Under the pieces are notes generated by a model. The model saw only the letters and a program-made list of their open reading frames with translations. It had not been told where the DNA came from and searched no databases. Source: a bacterium SCSIO 12827 (GTDB taxonomy: Bacteria > Pseudomonadota > Alphaproteobacteria > Rhodospirillales > Casp-alpha2). Taken from it: 64,000 nt of DNA. The position numbers and the translations under genes are program-made. The stretch lies in contig CP073746.1 in the NCBI GenBank assembly GCA_024397995.1, forward strand, positions 992,001 through 1,056,000. Direction: 5' to 3'. Shown here in pieces: positions 36,268 through 44,133 of the stretch (the first letter of the stretch is position 1; each line of letters starts with the position of its first letter).

Positions 36268-37241
36268 GCCGTCCCCCCGGCTGTGGCCTTCTTCAATTCC
36301 TTTTCCCGCAGTTCCTTGGCGACGATGCGGGCGTTTTCCGCCTCGGCGCGCAGCGCCGCGACCTCTTCGGGCGAGCGGCGGGCGATGTTGCAATAGTCGC
36401 CCTTCCAATCCGGATCGTCTGACCAGCGCAGCGGCGATTGCACCGTGGTGCGCGGGCCGGTGGCGCTTTCCAATACCCGCAGGCCCAGCTCCAGCGTCTC
36501 CGCCTGGGATTTCGGGTCGTGCGGCCGGCCGGCGGCGTTGCCCAGGGGAAAGTCACTGAACAGAAAACGCGGCACGCCGCAATATTCGACGATGTCCTTG
36601 GCGCAGCCCATGACCACCGTGGGGATGCCGTTGGCTTCCAGATGGCGGGCGATCAGGCAGAGGGTCTGGTGACAGATCGGGCAGTTGGGGATCAGGATCA
36701 CCACGTCTGCGCCGTCTTCTTGGCAACGGTTGAGGATTTCCGGGCAGTCGAAATTGAGAGTGTGCTGCTGACTGCGGTTGGTCGGCGCACCGTGGAAGCG
36801 TTTCGTCAGGCCGCCGATCCGCCCGGTCGTCTGGGCGTCCCGCAATGCCGCCAAGGGGAACCAGGCGCGGGCGTCTTCCATGCTGGTATGGATCCGGTCG
36901 ATGCCGACATGGGAAATGCGCAGGTCGTGTTCCGCCGCCGTGTCGCCGGAATAGACCTGATAGAACTTGGCGGCGGAGTTGTAGGGTGCTCCCGGTCCCT
37001 GCGGGCCCTTGTCCGGCTGATAGGGGGCCGCCGTGGTGATGAAGGTCACCTGCGATTGCGCCAGGGGCTTGGTCAGCGGCGTGAACGGCACGTCGATGTA
37101 GTGGGCCCAGACATAGGGGTTGTCGTAGCCCAGCGCGAGATACCATTCCCGCGTCCGCCGCATATAGGGGACGGGTTGATCCAGTTCCGGCGCGAAGGCC
37201 AATCCGCTGTCGCTCTTCGGCGCGGTCTTACTCGATGTCAT
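36264..37241 (-). CDS. Glycine/sarcosine/betaine reductase selenoprotein B-like protein (Cys form)
   Basis: 325-residue relative of GrdB/PrdB reductase subunits. Early segment LGYDNPYVWAHYIDVPFTPL and ITTAAPYQPDKGPQG match that group, as does GADVVILIPNCPICHQTL followed by IARHLEANGIPTVVMGC. At the selenocysteine region it has Cys187-x-x-Cys190-His, and no in-frame UGA interrupts the gene. GrdB-type proteins cleave C-N bonds of amines by thiol chemistry; an aerobic role here is not known. I start at ATG 37241, which has GAGG seven bases upstream; ATG 37247 is possible. First gene of the coupled operon. Confidence 0.72.
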   Translation of the reverse strand: MTSSKTAPKSDSGLAFAPELDQPVPYMRRTREWYLALGYDNPYVWAHYIDVPFTPLTKPLAQSQVTFITTAAPYQPDKGPQGPGAPYNSAAKFYQVYSGDTAAEHDLRISHVGIDRIHTSMEDARAWFPLAALRDAQTTGRIGGLTKRFHGAPTNRSQQHTLNFDCPEILNRCQEDGADVVILIPNCPICHQTLCLIARHLEANGIPTVVMGCAKDIVEYCGVPRFLFSDFPLGNAAGRPHDPKSQAETLELGLRVLESATGPRTTVQSPLRWSDDPDWKGDYCNIARRSPEEVAALRAEAENARIVAKELREKELKKATAGGTA

Positions 37242-37294
37242 CCTCATGCCTCGTGTCTTGGTCTCACGGGTCGGTCGGATCGCATGATCCGTTT

Positions 37295-37311
37295 GTTCTA
37301 TTATATAGAAC
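37295..37311. promoter_or_regulatory. Perfect palindrome in the promoter of the reductase-CoA-transferase operon
   Basis: GTTCTAT (37295-37301) and ATAGAAC (37305-37311) are exact inverted repeats around TAT, 54 bp before the first start codon. It is a likely operator for the IclR regulator encoded third in the operon. Confidence 0.55.
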
Positions 37312-37383
37312 ATCAATTCCATTAATCGGAAAGAATTTTATCGTCACCGCCGCACGCTTGCCCCGGCGTGTCCGCGATATACC

Positions 37384-40326
37384 CTACGGCGCCTTGGCCG
37401 AAACCCGGCACATGTAGCCCTTGAGGTTGGCGTGGTCCGACAGCGGGTCGCGCTGGGTCTCGTCGGTCAGATGGTTGACCGACGGCCAGGGGTGGAACGG
37501 CTGGGCCCGGTCCCAGCCGATGGGGATGAACACCGTGTCCAGGCGGATGCCCGCATGCAGCCAGGCCCGTGCCCGGATTTGGCCGTGGTCGGTTTCGACC
37601 GTGACCTCCCGACCGTCCTCGATACCCAGCGCCGCCGCCTTGGTCGGGTGGATCTGGACATACAGGTCCGGCCACATTTCCTGAGCCTGCCAGGAATAAT
37701 GGGTCCAGGAATGGAAATGCGGGGCCGCCGGGCGGCCGGTGATCAGCTGCGTGTCGAAGCCCCGGGCCTTGAGGGCGCGGGCTGGGGAATCGGCCCCCGG
37801 CTGCACGATGCGGGACGTCACCGTATCGACCTGGCCTTTGGCGAAGGGGCTGCGGACGGTCGGGCCGGTGCCGTCGCCGCGCACCGCATAGGGCAGGTCG
37901 ATGAGCTGCTCGCGGTCCGTATAGAATTCGGGCAGGGCGGAAAAGCCGAGAGCCTGGAACTTGGCTTCCTGCGCCTCGGTCCAGAATTCCAGTTTGCCGC
38001 TTTTGGTCGGGAAGCGGTGGCCTTCGGGGGAACCGAGCGCGGTCGTGCCTTCCAGGTGCAGGGTCTCGATTTCCTCGGCGTCTTCGTCGACCACGGGGAC
38101 ACGGACCCAGCGCCAGGGAACGGAATGCAGGCGTTTTTGCGTGCAGCCCTTCATCCAGGGATCGTTGATGCACATCTCGTCCCAGAACAGGGCGCTATCC
38201 TTGTACTTGTCCTGCAGCACGTCGTCGAAGCCGAACCGCTTGCCCAACTCGATCCAGATCCAGCCGTCGGCCTTGGCCTCGCCCGGCGGGTCGATCACCT
38301 TGTCGATCCAGACCACCCGGCGGTCCTCGCTGGCGCGGCTGATCTCGCCTTTCTCCACGCCTGTGGCGGCGGGCAGGACATAGTCCGCATAGGCGCTGGT
38401 TTCATTGGCGAACAGTTCGATGTGAACCAGCAGGTCGAGGGACTTGAAGGCTTCCCGCACCCGGTCCTGATGGGGCCAGGCCGACAGCGGATTGTTGCAG
38501 GTGATGAAGGCGCGGATCGGATAAGGGTCGGCGGTCTGCATGGCGTCGAGCCAGCGCGCCGGGTTGACCCCGGCCATGGGCTTTTCCGGATGGCGGATGC
38601 GGTCCGGCGGCGCGTTGGCGACCACCGGCGACGGCGTGCCGAAGTTGAAGAAAGCGCCGCCACGGCGCCCGATATTGGCGGTGATGGCGGCCAGGAACAT
38701 CAGGGCGCGGTTGGTCTGTGTGCCGTTGGCGTGCTGGTTGACGCCACGCGCTGCGAAGATCACGCAGCCGTCGGCCCGGGCAATGTCCTCGGCCAATGCC
38801 CGGATCTGCGCCGCCTCGATGCCGGTGATCCCGGCGGCCCAGTCCGGCGAATAGCCCTTGGCCATCAGATAATCGCGCCAGGCGTCCCAGCCTTCGACCC
38901 AATTGTCGCAGAACCGCTGGTCCTGCAGATTGCGGTCGAACACGTGATGGGCGAGGGCCAGAGCCAGCGCCAGGTCCGTGCCGGGGCGGATGCCGAGCCA
39001 TTGATCGGCCTTACTTGCCGTCACGGTCAGGCGCGGGTCGACCACCACCATGCGGGCCCCGTTCTTCAGCCGCCAGTCGTTGATCATGCCGAAATGGACG
39101 GGCCGGGATTCCGCCTGGTTGTCGCCGAAATAAACGTAGAGCGCGGCACTGCCCAGATCGCTCGGGGTATAGCTGTTGCCGCTGCCGAGCATGCCGATGG
39201 TCTGATCATAGGCGACGGCCTTGGCCTCGGAACAGAAGGGCTCCGTATCGGTGAAATTGGGCGTGCCCCACATCTGGGTGAACAGGCGGATGTATCCCTT
39301 GCGGGTCAGGGTGCCCGTGCGGGTGCCGGCGAACAGGGCCAGCGCTTCCGGCCCGTGTTTGGCGCGCACGACTTCCAGCTTGGCTGCGATCTCGTCGAGC
39401 GCCTGGTCCCAGCTGATGGGCTCGAACTTGCCTTCGCCCCGTTCGCCGACGCGCTTCAGCGGCTGGGTCAGGCGGTCCGGGCTGTTGTGAAGCTGCAGCA
39501 GAAACTGGGACTTGGGGCAGACCTTGCCCTTCCATTGCGGATCGTCCTCGTTGCCCGTCACGCGGATCACCTTGCCGTCCTTCAGGTGATACTGCGTCGG
39601 GCAGCAGTTGAAACAGATGGTGCAGCCGCCCGATACGATCTTGTCCGGGGCCCGTTCTTCGCGGGTCGAACGATAAGGAAAGGCCACGTCGTCCGGGCTC
39701 AGCGCCGGGCGCCGCTTCGGGTCGTCGATCACGGCCGGGCGGTGGCGGCCCGCCATCGTAAATCCCTCGGTGGCGGGGGCGCTGGCCTTGATGCGCTCGA
39801 GGAAGATGTTGGACGGGTCCAGAAGGAAGGCGTCGTGGTCGACGGCGCGGCGGCCGTCGGTTTCGATTTTTGCCAGGTGGTCGGCGCGGTCGCCGAAGGT
39901 GATGGCCTCGCCGGGGCAGACCGTGGCGCAGGCGGGGCGCAGGCCGACCGCGCGGCGGTCGTGGCACAGGTCGCATTTCACGGCGTGATGGTCGATGGCG
40001 TCATAGCCCATGGCGCCGTAGGGGCAGGCGATGACGCATTCGCCGCAGCCCGTGCAGCGGTCTTCGTTGATGCGCACGACGCCGGTGTCCGGGTCTTTGA
40101 AGATCGCCTTGGGTGCCACCGGGCAGGCACGCAGGCAGGCGGGCCGCTCACAGTGCTGGCAGGACAGGGTCAGGAAATCCAGGGCCGGTTGCGTGGTATC
40201 GCCGAGCCAGACCACGCGGTTGCGGTTTTCACCCGGGCCCAGGCCGTGTTCCGCCTTGCACGCTGCCTCGCAGCTTTTGCAGCCGATGCAGCGTTCCATG
40301 TCGATCATCAGGGACAGGCGGGACAT
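37384..40326 (-). CDS. Fused 4x[4Fe-4S] ferredoxin and molybdopterin oxidoreductase
   Basis: 980 residues combining subunits that are usually separate. Residues 1-145 are a DmsB-like ferredoxin with 16 Cys (13/16/19/23, 56/59/64/68, 91/94/97/101, 118/121/133/137). From ~230 a DMSO-reductase-family catalytic domain follows, with its own [4Fe-4S] Cys set (235, 238, 241/242, 270) and a probable Mo ligand Cys365 in TEPFCSEAKAV. No Tat signal, so it faces the cytoplasm, as SoeA/SoeB sulfite dehydrogenase does. The membrane partner is encoded just upstream (12 bp). The substrate is not determinable; sulfite is one candidate. Confidence 0.85.
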   Translation of the reverse strand: MSRLSLMIDMERCIGCKSCEAACKAEHGLGPGENRNRVVWLGDTTQPALDFLTLSCQHCERPACLRACPVAPKAIFKDPDTGVVRINEDRCTGCGECVIACPYGAMGYDAIDHHAVKCDLCHDRRAVGLRPACATVCPGEAITFGDRADHLAKIETDGRRAVDHDAFLLDPSNIFLERIKASAPATEGFTMAGRHRPAVIDDPKRRPALSPDDVAFPYRSTREERAPDKIVSGGCTICFNCCPTQYHLKDGKVIRVTGNEDDPQWKGKVCPKSQFLLQLHNSPDRLTQPLKRVGERGEGKFEPISWDQALDEIAAKLEVVRAKHGPEALALFAGTRTGTLTRKGYIRLFTQMWGTPNFTDTEPFCSEAKAVAYDQTIGMLGSGNSYTPSDLGSAALYVYFGDNQAESRPVHFGMINDWRLKNGARMVVVDPRLTVTASKADQWLGIRPGTDLALALALAHHVFDRNLQDQRFCDNWVEGWDAWRDYLMAKGYSPDWAAGITGIEAAQIRALAEDIARADGCVIFAARGVNQHANGTQTNRALMFLAAITANIGRRGGAFFNFGTPSPVVANAPPDRIRHPEKPMAGVNPARWLDAMQTADPYPIRAFITCNNPLSAWPHQDRVREAFKSLDLLVHIELFANETSAYADYVLPAATGVEKGEISRASEDRRVVWIDKVIDPPGEAKADGWIWIELGKRFGFDDVLQDKYKDSALFWDEMCINDPWMKGCTQKRLHSVPWRWVRVPVVDEDAEEIETLHLEGTTALGSPEGHRFPTKSGKLEFWTEAQEAKFQALGFSALPEFYTDREQLIDLPYAVRGDGTGPTVRSPFAKGQVDTVTSRIVQPGADSPARALKARGFDTQLITGRPAAPHFHSWTHYSWQAQEMWPDLYVQIHPTKAAALGIEDGREVTVETDHGQIRARAWLHAGIRLDTVFIPIGWDRAQPFHPWPSVNHLTDETQRDPLSDHANLKGYMCRVSAKAP

Positions 40327-40338
40327 CTCTGCGTTCTC

Positions 40339-41172
40339 CTACCAGGCCGCCAGATGCCACCAGTAAATGTCGCGCCCGTCGGCGACATATCCGGCGAAGA
40401 AGGTAACCAGGACGACGTGCAGGATCAGGCCCGCAAGGAACAGCCAGGCCAGCGCCATGTGGACCGGCCGCCACCAAGCCTGCAGCCAGGATACCGATCG
40501 ACGGGCGCCGATCAGCCGTGCCTCTTCCCGGGCCAGTCGGGCATAGGCAAGTGATTTGACGGGGGCCCGCAGGAAATGCCGCAGGGTGGGTGAGAACAGG
40601 GCCTCGCTGGCCTGAGCATCAAGGTGCCGGAGCAGCGCTGCCTTCCTGTCGATAAGAGCCCGCAGCTTGGCCTTCAGACCCGGATCGGCGGCCTGGAACG
40701 GCGCCGATTTGCGCCCGAAGGTCGATGCCATGCGGGACGACACATGGACCCGCGCGACCACGCCGGTCAGGACCAACAGGACCAGGCACGCGACCAGGAC
40801 GAGCGGCGGACCGGAAAATGCCGCGGCGGCATGGAGGGAGACCAGGAACATGCCGAGCAGGCTGGCCCCCACATGCAGGATGAACAGGCGGTTGGGAATT
40901 TGGCTGTGCCCGGCCCGTTTACCAAGGGAGAACAGGAAGGGTGCGAGCAGCAGGACCGCGCCGATCGCCGCCACGGGCTGCAGAATTTCCGTGCCCGGGC
41001 GCTGCCAGGGGGCCGGCAGGAACGGCTTGGCGATGAGAAAGCCGGCGATCGCCAGCACCAAGCTGGCGACCCAGATCAGCAGGCGCCGGTTCGACAGGTC
41101 GGGCCGCTTGGGCGATTTCGCCGGCGCGGGTGCGGCGGGGCTGGTGTGGAGATCCTGCGTGTTCGTGGTCAT
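40339..41172 (-). CDS. Cytochrome-b-like membrane anchor subunit
   Basis: 277 residues with five hydrophobic helices (about 28-49, 64-86, 95-118, 123-143, 236-258) and a long cytoplasmic loop (about 144-230). His in FILHVGASLL, SLHAAAAF, RPVHMALAW and LILHVVLV are candidate haem ligands. It sits 12 bp upstream of the fused molybdoenzyme gene on the same strand, so it probably links that enzyme to the quinone pool. It is shorter than NrfD-type anchors and closer to cytochrome b561-type folds. Confidence 0.75.
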   Translation of the reverse strand: MTTNTQDLHTSPAAPAPAKSPKRPDLSNRRLLIWVASLVLAIAGFLIAKPFLPAPWQRPGTEILQPVAAIGAVLLLAPFLFSLGKRAGHSQIPNRLFILHVGASLLGMFLVSLHAAAAFSGPPLVLVACLVLLVLTGVVARVHVSSRMASTFGRKSAPFQAADPGLKAKLRALIDRKAALLRHLDAQASEALFSPTLRHFLRAPVKSLAYARLAREEARLIGARRSVSWLQAWWRPVHMALAWLFLAGLILHVVLVTFFAGYVADGRDIYWWHLAAW

Positions 41173-41197
41173 GTCCCCCAGGGTACGGCATCGTTCT

Positions 41198-42082
41198 TTA
41201 TTGGGGAATATCCCCGGCGACGCTGCAGCGGATCATATGGCGATTTTCCGCCATGTCATAATCGGCGACCGCGCGGTGGCAGGTCGACCGATTGTCCCAG
41301 ATCACCAGATCGCCGACCCCCCACATGTGGCGGTAGATGTATTGCGGCTGGTAGCAATGCTCGAACAGAAAATCGAGAACGCGGCGGCTTTCGCTAAAGG
41401 AAAGCTCGTTGATCCGACGGGTGAAACCGGGATTGACGTAGACCGTCTTCTTGCCCGTTTCCGGATGGGTTCGGATCACGGGATGGGTCACCGCCGGCAC
41501 CTTGGCCCGTTCTTCCGCCGTCAAGGGCGGGCGGTCGGGCATATGGGCGAAGAAGGTGTCATAGGCGTTGGTGTAATCATGGATCGCGGTCAGGTCGCCG
41601 AGGAACGCCTGCATGGGTTCGGACAGATCGTCATAGGCCTGCGTCATGCTGCAGAACATGGTGTCACCGCCGTAGCTGGGAATTTCCTTGGAATGCAGGA
41701 ATGACCCCTGGGTCGGGCGCGGCATGTAGGACAGGTCCGAATGCCAATACTGCCCGGCATAGATGGCGCCGATCGGCTTGCCGGCCTTCTTGACGTTGGA
41801 GATCAGAAGAACTTCCGGGTTTTCCTCCATGTTGAACTGCGTCAGCACGTGGGCTTCCAGCTGCCCGAATTTCTTCGACAACTCGACAAGCTGATCCGGT
41901 GTCAGGTTCTGGCCGCGCAGCACGATCACCTGATGATCGAGAAAAGCCTGGTACAGGGCCGGGAACAGGTTGTCGTAATTGTCGTCGGCAAGATTCAGGC
42001 CCTTGATTTCGGCCCCCCGGGCACCCGCCAGGCGTTTCACCTCGAGCCCGGATTGCATCGTGGTCATGGTTCCTTCCGGCAT
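41198..42082 (-). CDS. TauD/TfdA-family Fe(II)/2-oxoglutarate dioxygenase
   Basis: 294 residues. Iron triad: YWHSDLSY (His114, Asp116) and CHRAV (His269); the 2-oxoglutarate Arg is in ENRHMIRC. TauD-type enzymes hydroxylate next to a heteroatom and release sulfite from sulfonates, among other reactions. Start ATG 42082 has AAGGA eight bases upstream; ATG 42067 is an alternative. It ends 25 bp before the cytochrome-b gene, so it may be in one transcript with the molybdoenzyme genes. A LysR gene is divergent. Confidence 0.86.
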   Translation of the reverse strand: MPEGTMTTMQSGLEVKRLAGARGAEIKGLNLADDNYDNLFPALYQAFLDHQVIVLRGQNLTPDQLVELSKKFGQLEAHVLTQFNMEENPEVLLISNVKKAGKPIGAIYAGQYWHSDLSYMPRPTQGSFLHSKEIPSYGGDTMFCSMTQAYDDLSEPMQAFLGDLTAIHDYTNAYDTFFAHMPDRPPLTAEERAKVPAVTHPVIRTHPETGKKTVYVNPGFTRRINELSFSESRRVLDFLFEHCYQPQYIYRHMWGVGDLVIWDNRSTCHRAVADYDMAENRHMIRCSVAGDIPQ

Positions 42083-42160
42083 TGTTTGTTCCTTCGGCTC
42101 GTGCGTGTGTTTGAATTGCGGGGGAGTGTAGGGGCACCAGACTATGCCTGAGAAATACCT

Positions 42161-42207
42161 TTGATCGACCAAGATATGCTTAAATGATATATCAAGGTCT
42201 TCGATCA
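42161..42207. promoter_or_regulatory. Imperfect inverted repeat between the dioxygenase and LysR genes
   Basis: TTGATCGACC...GATAT (42161-42177) faces ATATATCAAGG...CGATCA (42187-42207). It is a candidate binding region for the LysR protein, 80-120 bp before the dioxygenase start and just before the LysR start. Confidence 0.4.
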
Positions 42208-42224
42208 TCGCCGGAGTGCATTTC

Positions 42225-43148
42225 TTGAACCTGAAGGCCCTGCAATACTTCCATGCCGCCGCCCGCTACGGCAGCATCGCCCAGGCGGCGGCCCATCTGC
42301 ATGTCGCCCAGCCGGCCGTCAGCCGCCTGATCCGCAAATTGGAACAGGATCTGGGCGTGCGCCTTTTGACCCGCACGGCGCAGGGCGTATCCCTGACAGG
42401 AGAGGGCGATCATCTTCTCGCCCGCACGGCCCCGATCCTGAAACTGTTGGACCAGACACGGAACGAGGTCCGCAATTGGGGTCAGGAGCCGGCCGGGCCG
42501 GTGTCGCTGGCGCTGATGCCTGCCGTCGCCCCCCTGGTCGCGCCCTTATTGGTTCGCCGCGTGCGGGATCAGTATCCCAAGGTTCTGCTCAGCCTGTCGG
42601 AAGGGCTGGGCACCGTCATTTCCGATGGCGTGCTGACCGGCCAGTTCGACTTGGGCCTGTTCCATGCGGACCGGGAGGTGCCGTCGCTCGCGATCACCCA
42701 TCTGTTGGATGAGCCCATGTTCCTGATCGGCCCGGAGGACGGAGCCGGCGGTGACCGGGAAGTGATCGACCTTGGCGAGCTTCCGAATTTCCCCCTGCTG
42801 CTGCCCGAAGCCCCCAACCCCATGCGCCGGATGATCGACGGGCTGACGGCGGACAGGGGGCTTGCCCTCGACATCCGCGAGACCGTTAATTCGACAGCCA
42901 TGATCAAGGCCATGGTTGCGGCGGGGCTGGGCTATACGATCCAGAGCTACAGTTTTTTTCACGAGGAAACGCCGCAAGGCAGTCCCCGGTTTCGGGTCCG
43001 GAAGATCAAGGGGATGTCGCGCAACTGGTCGTTGGTCCGGCTTGAAGGCCGGCCCGCGGGCGGCGCCGTGCTTGCTGTCGCCGGGGTGCTGACCGGCATT
43101 GCCCGGGATTTCGCCGATGCCCATTACCGGCAGGCGCCGGCGGGGTGA
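42225..43148 (+). CDS. LysR-family transcriptional regulator
   Basis: 307 residues. Helix-turn-helix region NLKALQYFHAAARYGSIAQAA and HVAQPAVSRLIRKLEQDLGVRLL (about 2-47), then an effector-binding domain. TTG 42225 fits because CGGAG lies eight bases upstream and LysR proteins usually start at the NLKALQYF segment; GTG 42216 is in frame but overlaps that site. It is divergent from the TauD-type gene, its probable target, and converges on the GntR gene (3 bp apart). Confidence 0.87.
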   Translation: MNLKALQYFHAAARYGSIAQAAAHLHVAQPAVSRLIRKLEQDLGVRLLTRTAQGVSLTGEGDHLLARTAPILKLLDQTRNEVRNWGQEPAGPVSLALMPAVAPLVAPLLVRRVRDQYPKVLLSLSEGLGTVISDGVLTGQFDLGLFHADREVPSLAITHLLDEPMFLIGPEDGAGGDREVIDLGELPNFPLLLPEAPNPMRRMIDGLTADRGLALDIRETVNSTAMIKAMVAAGLGYTIQSYSFFHEETPQGSPRFRVRKIKGMSRNWSLVRLEGRPAGGAVLAVAGVLTGIARDFADAHYRQAPAG

Positions 43149-43151
43149 CGT

Positions 43152-43985
43152 TCAGGACTTGATGCGCGTGCCCAGGTCGAGAATGTAGGGCGAAGGCGGG
43201 ATAAAGAAATCCTGATAATAGATCGGCCGGGTGTCGACGGAATAGGCCGTGACGTTGACCGTCGAGGCAAGGGCGCCGTCGGGCCAGGCACAGCCTTCGG
43301 TGACATAGGCCGGCGGCATTTCCACGCGCAGCCGCTGACGGATGTGGTGCACCGGCATGTGATGGTGTTCGGCCATGACTTCGTGGAAATTTGCGCCGTC
43401 GAGAGCGGAAAGCGGCGGGGTGACCAGTTCGGGATGACGGTCGGCCAGGGCGTAGAACACCGCGTAGATTTCCATCGCTGTGTCGATGGTGACGATGCGG
43501 TCGATCCGCACGACCTTGTCCCGGCCCTGTTCGAGGGCGGCGGACCAGGGTCCCTTGTCGCGGCTGACGCGGCGGTCGATCACGCGGGTATAGACGGGCA
43601 GCAGGTCATCGGGCCCGCCGTCTGCGGTGCGGAACAGAAAATGCCAGGGTTCCGCCACCTGATTTTGCAGCGAGGCGACAGTGGTGCCGCTGCCGCGCCG
43701 GCGGTGGATCAAGCCGTCGTCGACAAGGCTGCGCAGCGCCCGCTGCACGGTGCCGAGGGAACAGGGGGTTACTGCCGCCCATTCGCTTTCCGTCGGCAGG
43801 CGCGCCCCCGGAGTCCAGAAACCGTCGGCGATGGAGGCGGTGATCGCCTGGCGCAGGCGTTCGTGCTTCGGCATGTCGTCCTGCGCCGGCCAATACCGCC
43901 GGAGAAATTCTCCATATCCACCGGGCACGTCCGTCAGCATTCGCGCGAAATCTCCAAAATCATAACGGGTGTGATCGTGCCACAT
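43152..43985 (-). CDS. GntR-family regulator, HutC/UTRA type
   Basis: 277 residues. After a ~38-residue N-extension comes the winged helix (LRQAITASIADGFWTPGARLPTE, then LGTVQRALRSLVDDGLIHRR) and a C-terminal UTRA ligand domain (about 130-270). The extension before the GntR domain (WHDHTRYDFGDFARML) is longer than usual. It is divergent from the sulfatase gene and probably controls it; palindromes at 44033 and 46490 are candidate sites. Confidence 0.85.
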   Translation of the reverse strand: MWHDHTRYDFGDFARMLTDVPGGYGEFLRRYWPAQDDMPKHERLRQAITASIADGFWTPGARLPTESEWAAVTPCSLGTVQRALRSLVDDGLIHRRRGSGTTVASLQNQVAEPWHFLFRTADGGPDDLLPVYTRVIDRRVSRDKGPWSAALEQGRDKVVRIDRIVTIDTAMEIYAVFYALADRHPELVTPPLSALDGANFHEVMAEHHHMPVHHIRQRLRVEMPPAYVTEGCAWPDGALASTVNVTAYSVDTRPIYYQDFFIPPSPYILDLGTRIKS

Positions 43986-44019
43986 TTTTACGACGAGACG
44001 ACCATCATGACCATCCCGC

Positions 44020-44046
44020 TTGACAATGCAATTAACTATATAGTTA
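44020..44046. promoter_or_regulatory. Promoter-like element with a 14-bp perfect palindrome before the sulfatase gene
   Basis: TTGACA at 44020-44025 could be a -35 box; the palindrome TAACTATATAGTTA (44033-44046) overlaps the place where a -10 box would be. Located between the divergent GntR and sulfatase genes. Confidence 0.5.
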
Positions 44047-44133
44047 TTCGATTATCTCATCTCCAGCGCGCTTGCGCCAAGAAACCGGCGGGCTGATCGG
44101 ATATCGGCCGCCAACACAGGAAACACTGCTTAG

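Noticed and set aside
36264-37241. Possible selenocysteine (in-frame UGA) in the GrdB-like gene
   Set aside because: The frame is continuous with Cys at the expected region, so no UGA recoding is needed.
37432-40554. 1,040-residue open frame on the plus strand
   Set aside because: It is exactly antisense to the fused molybdoenzyme and cytochrome genes, has no recognisable motif and an amino-acid make-up typical of GC-rich shadow frames.
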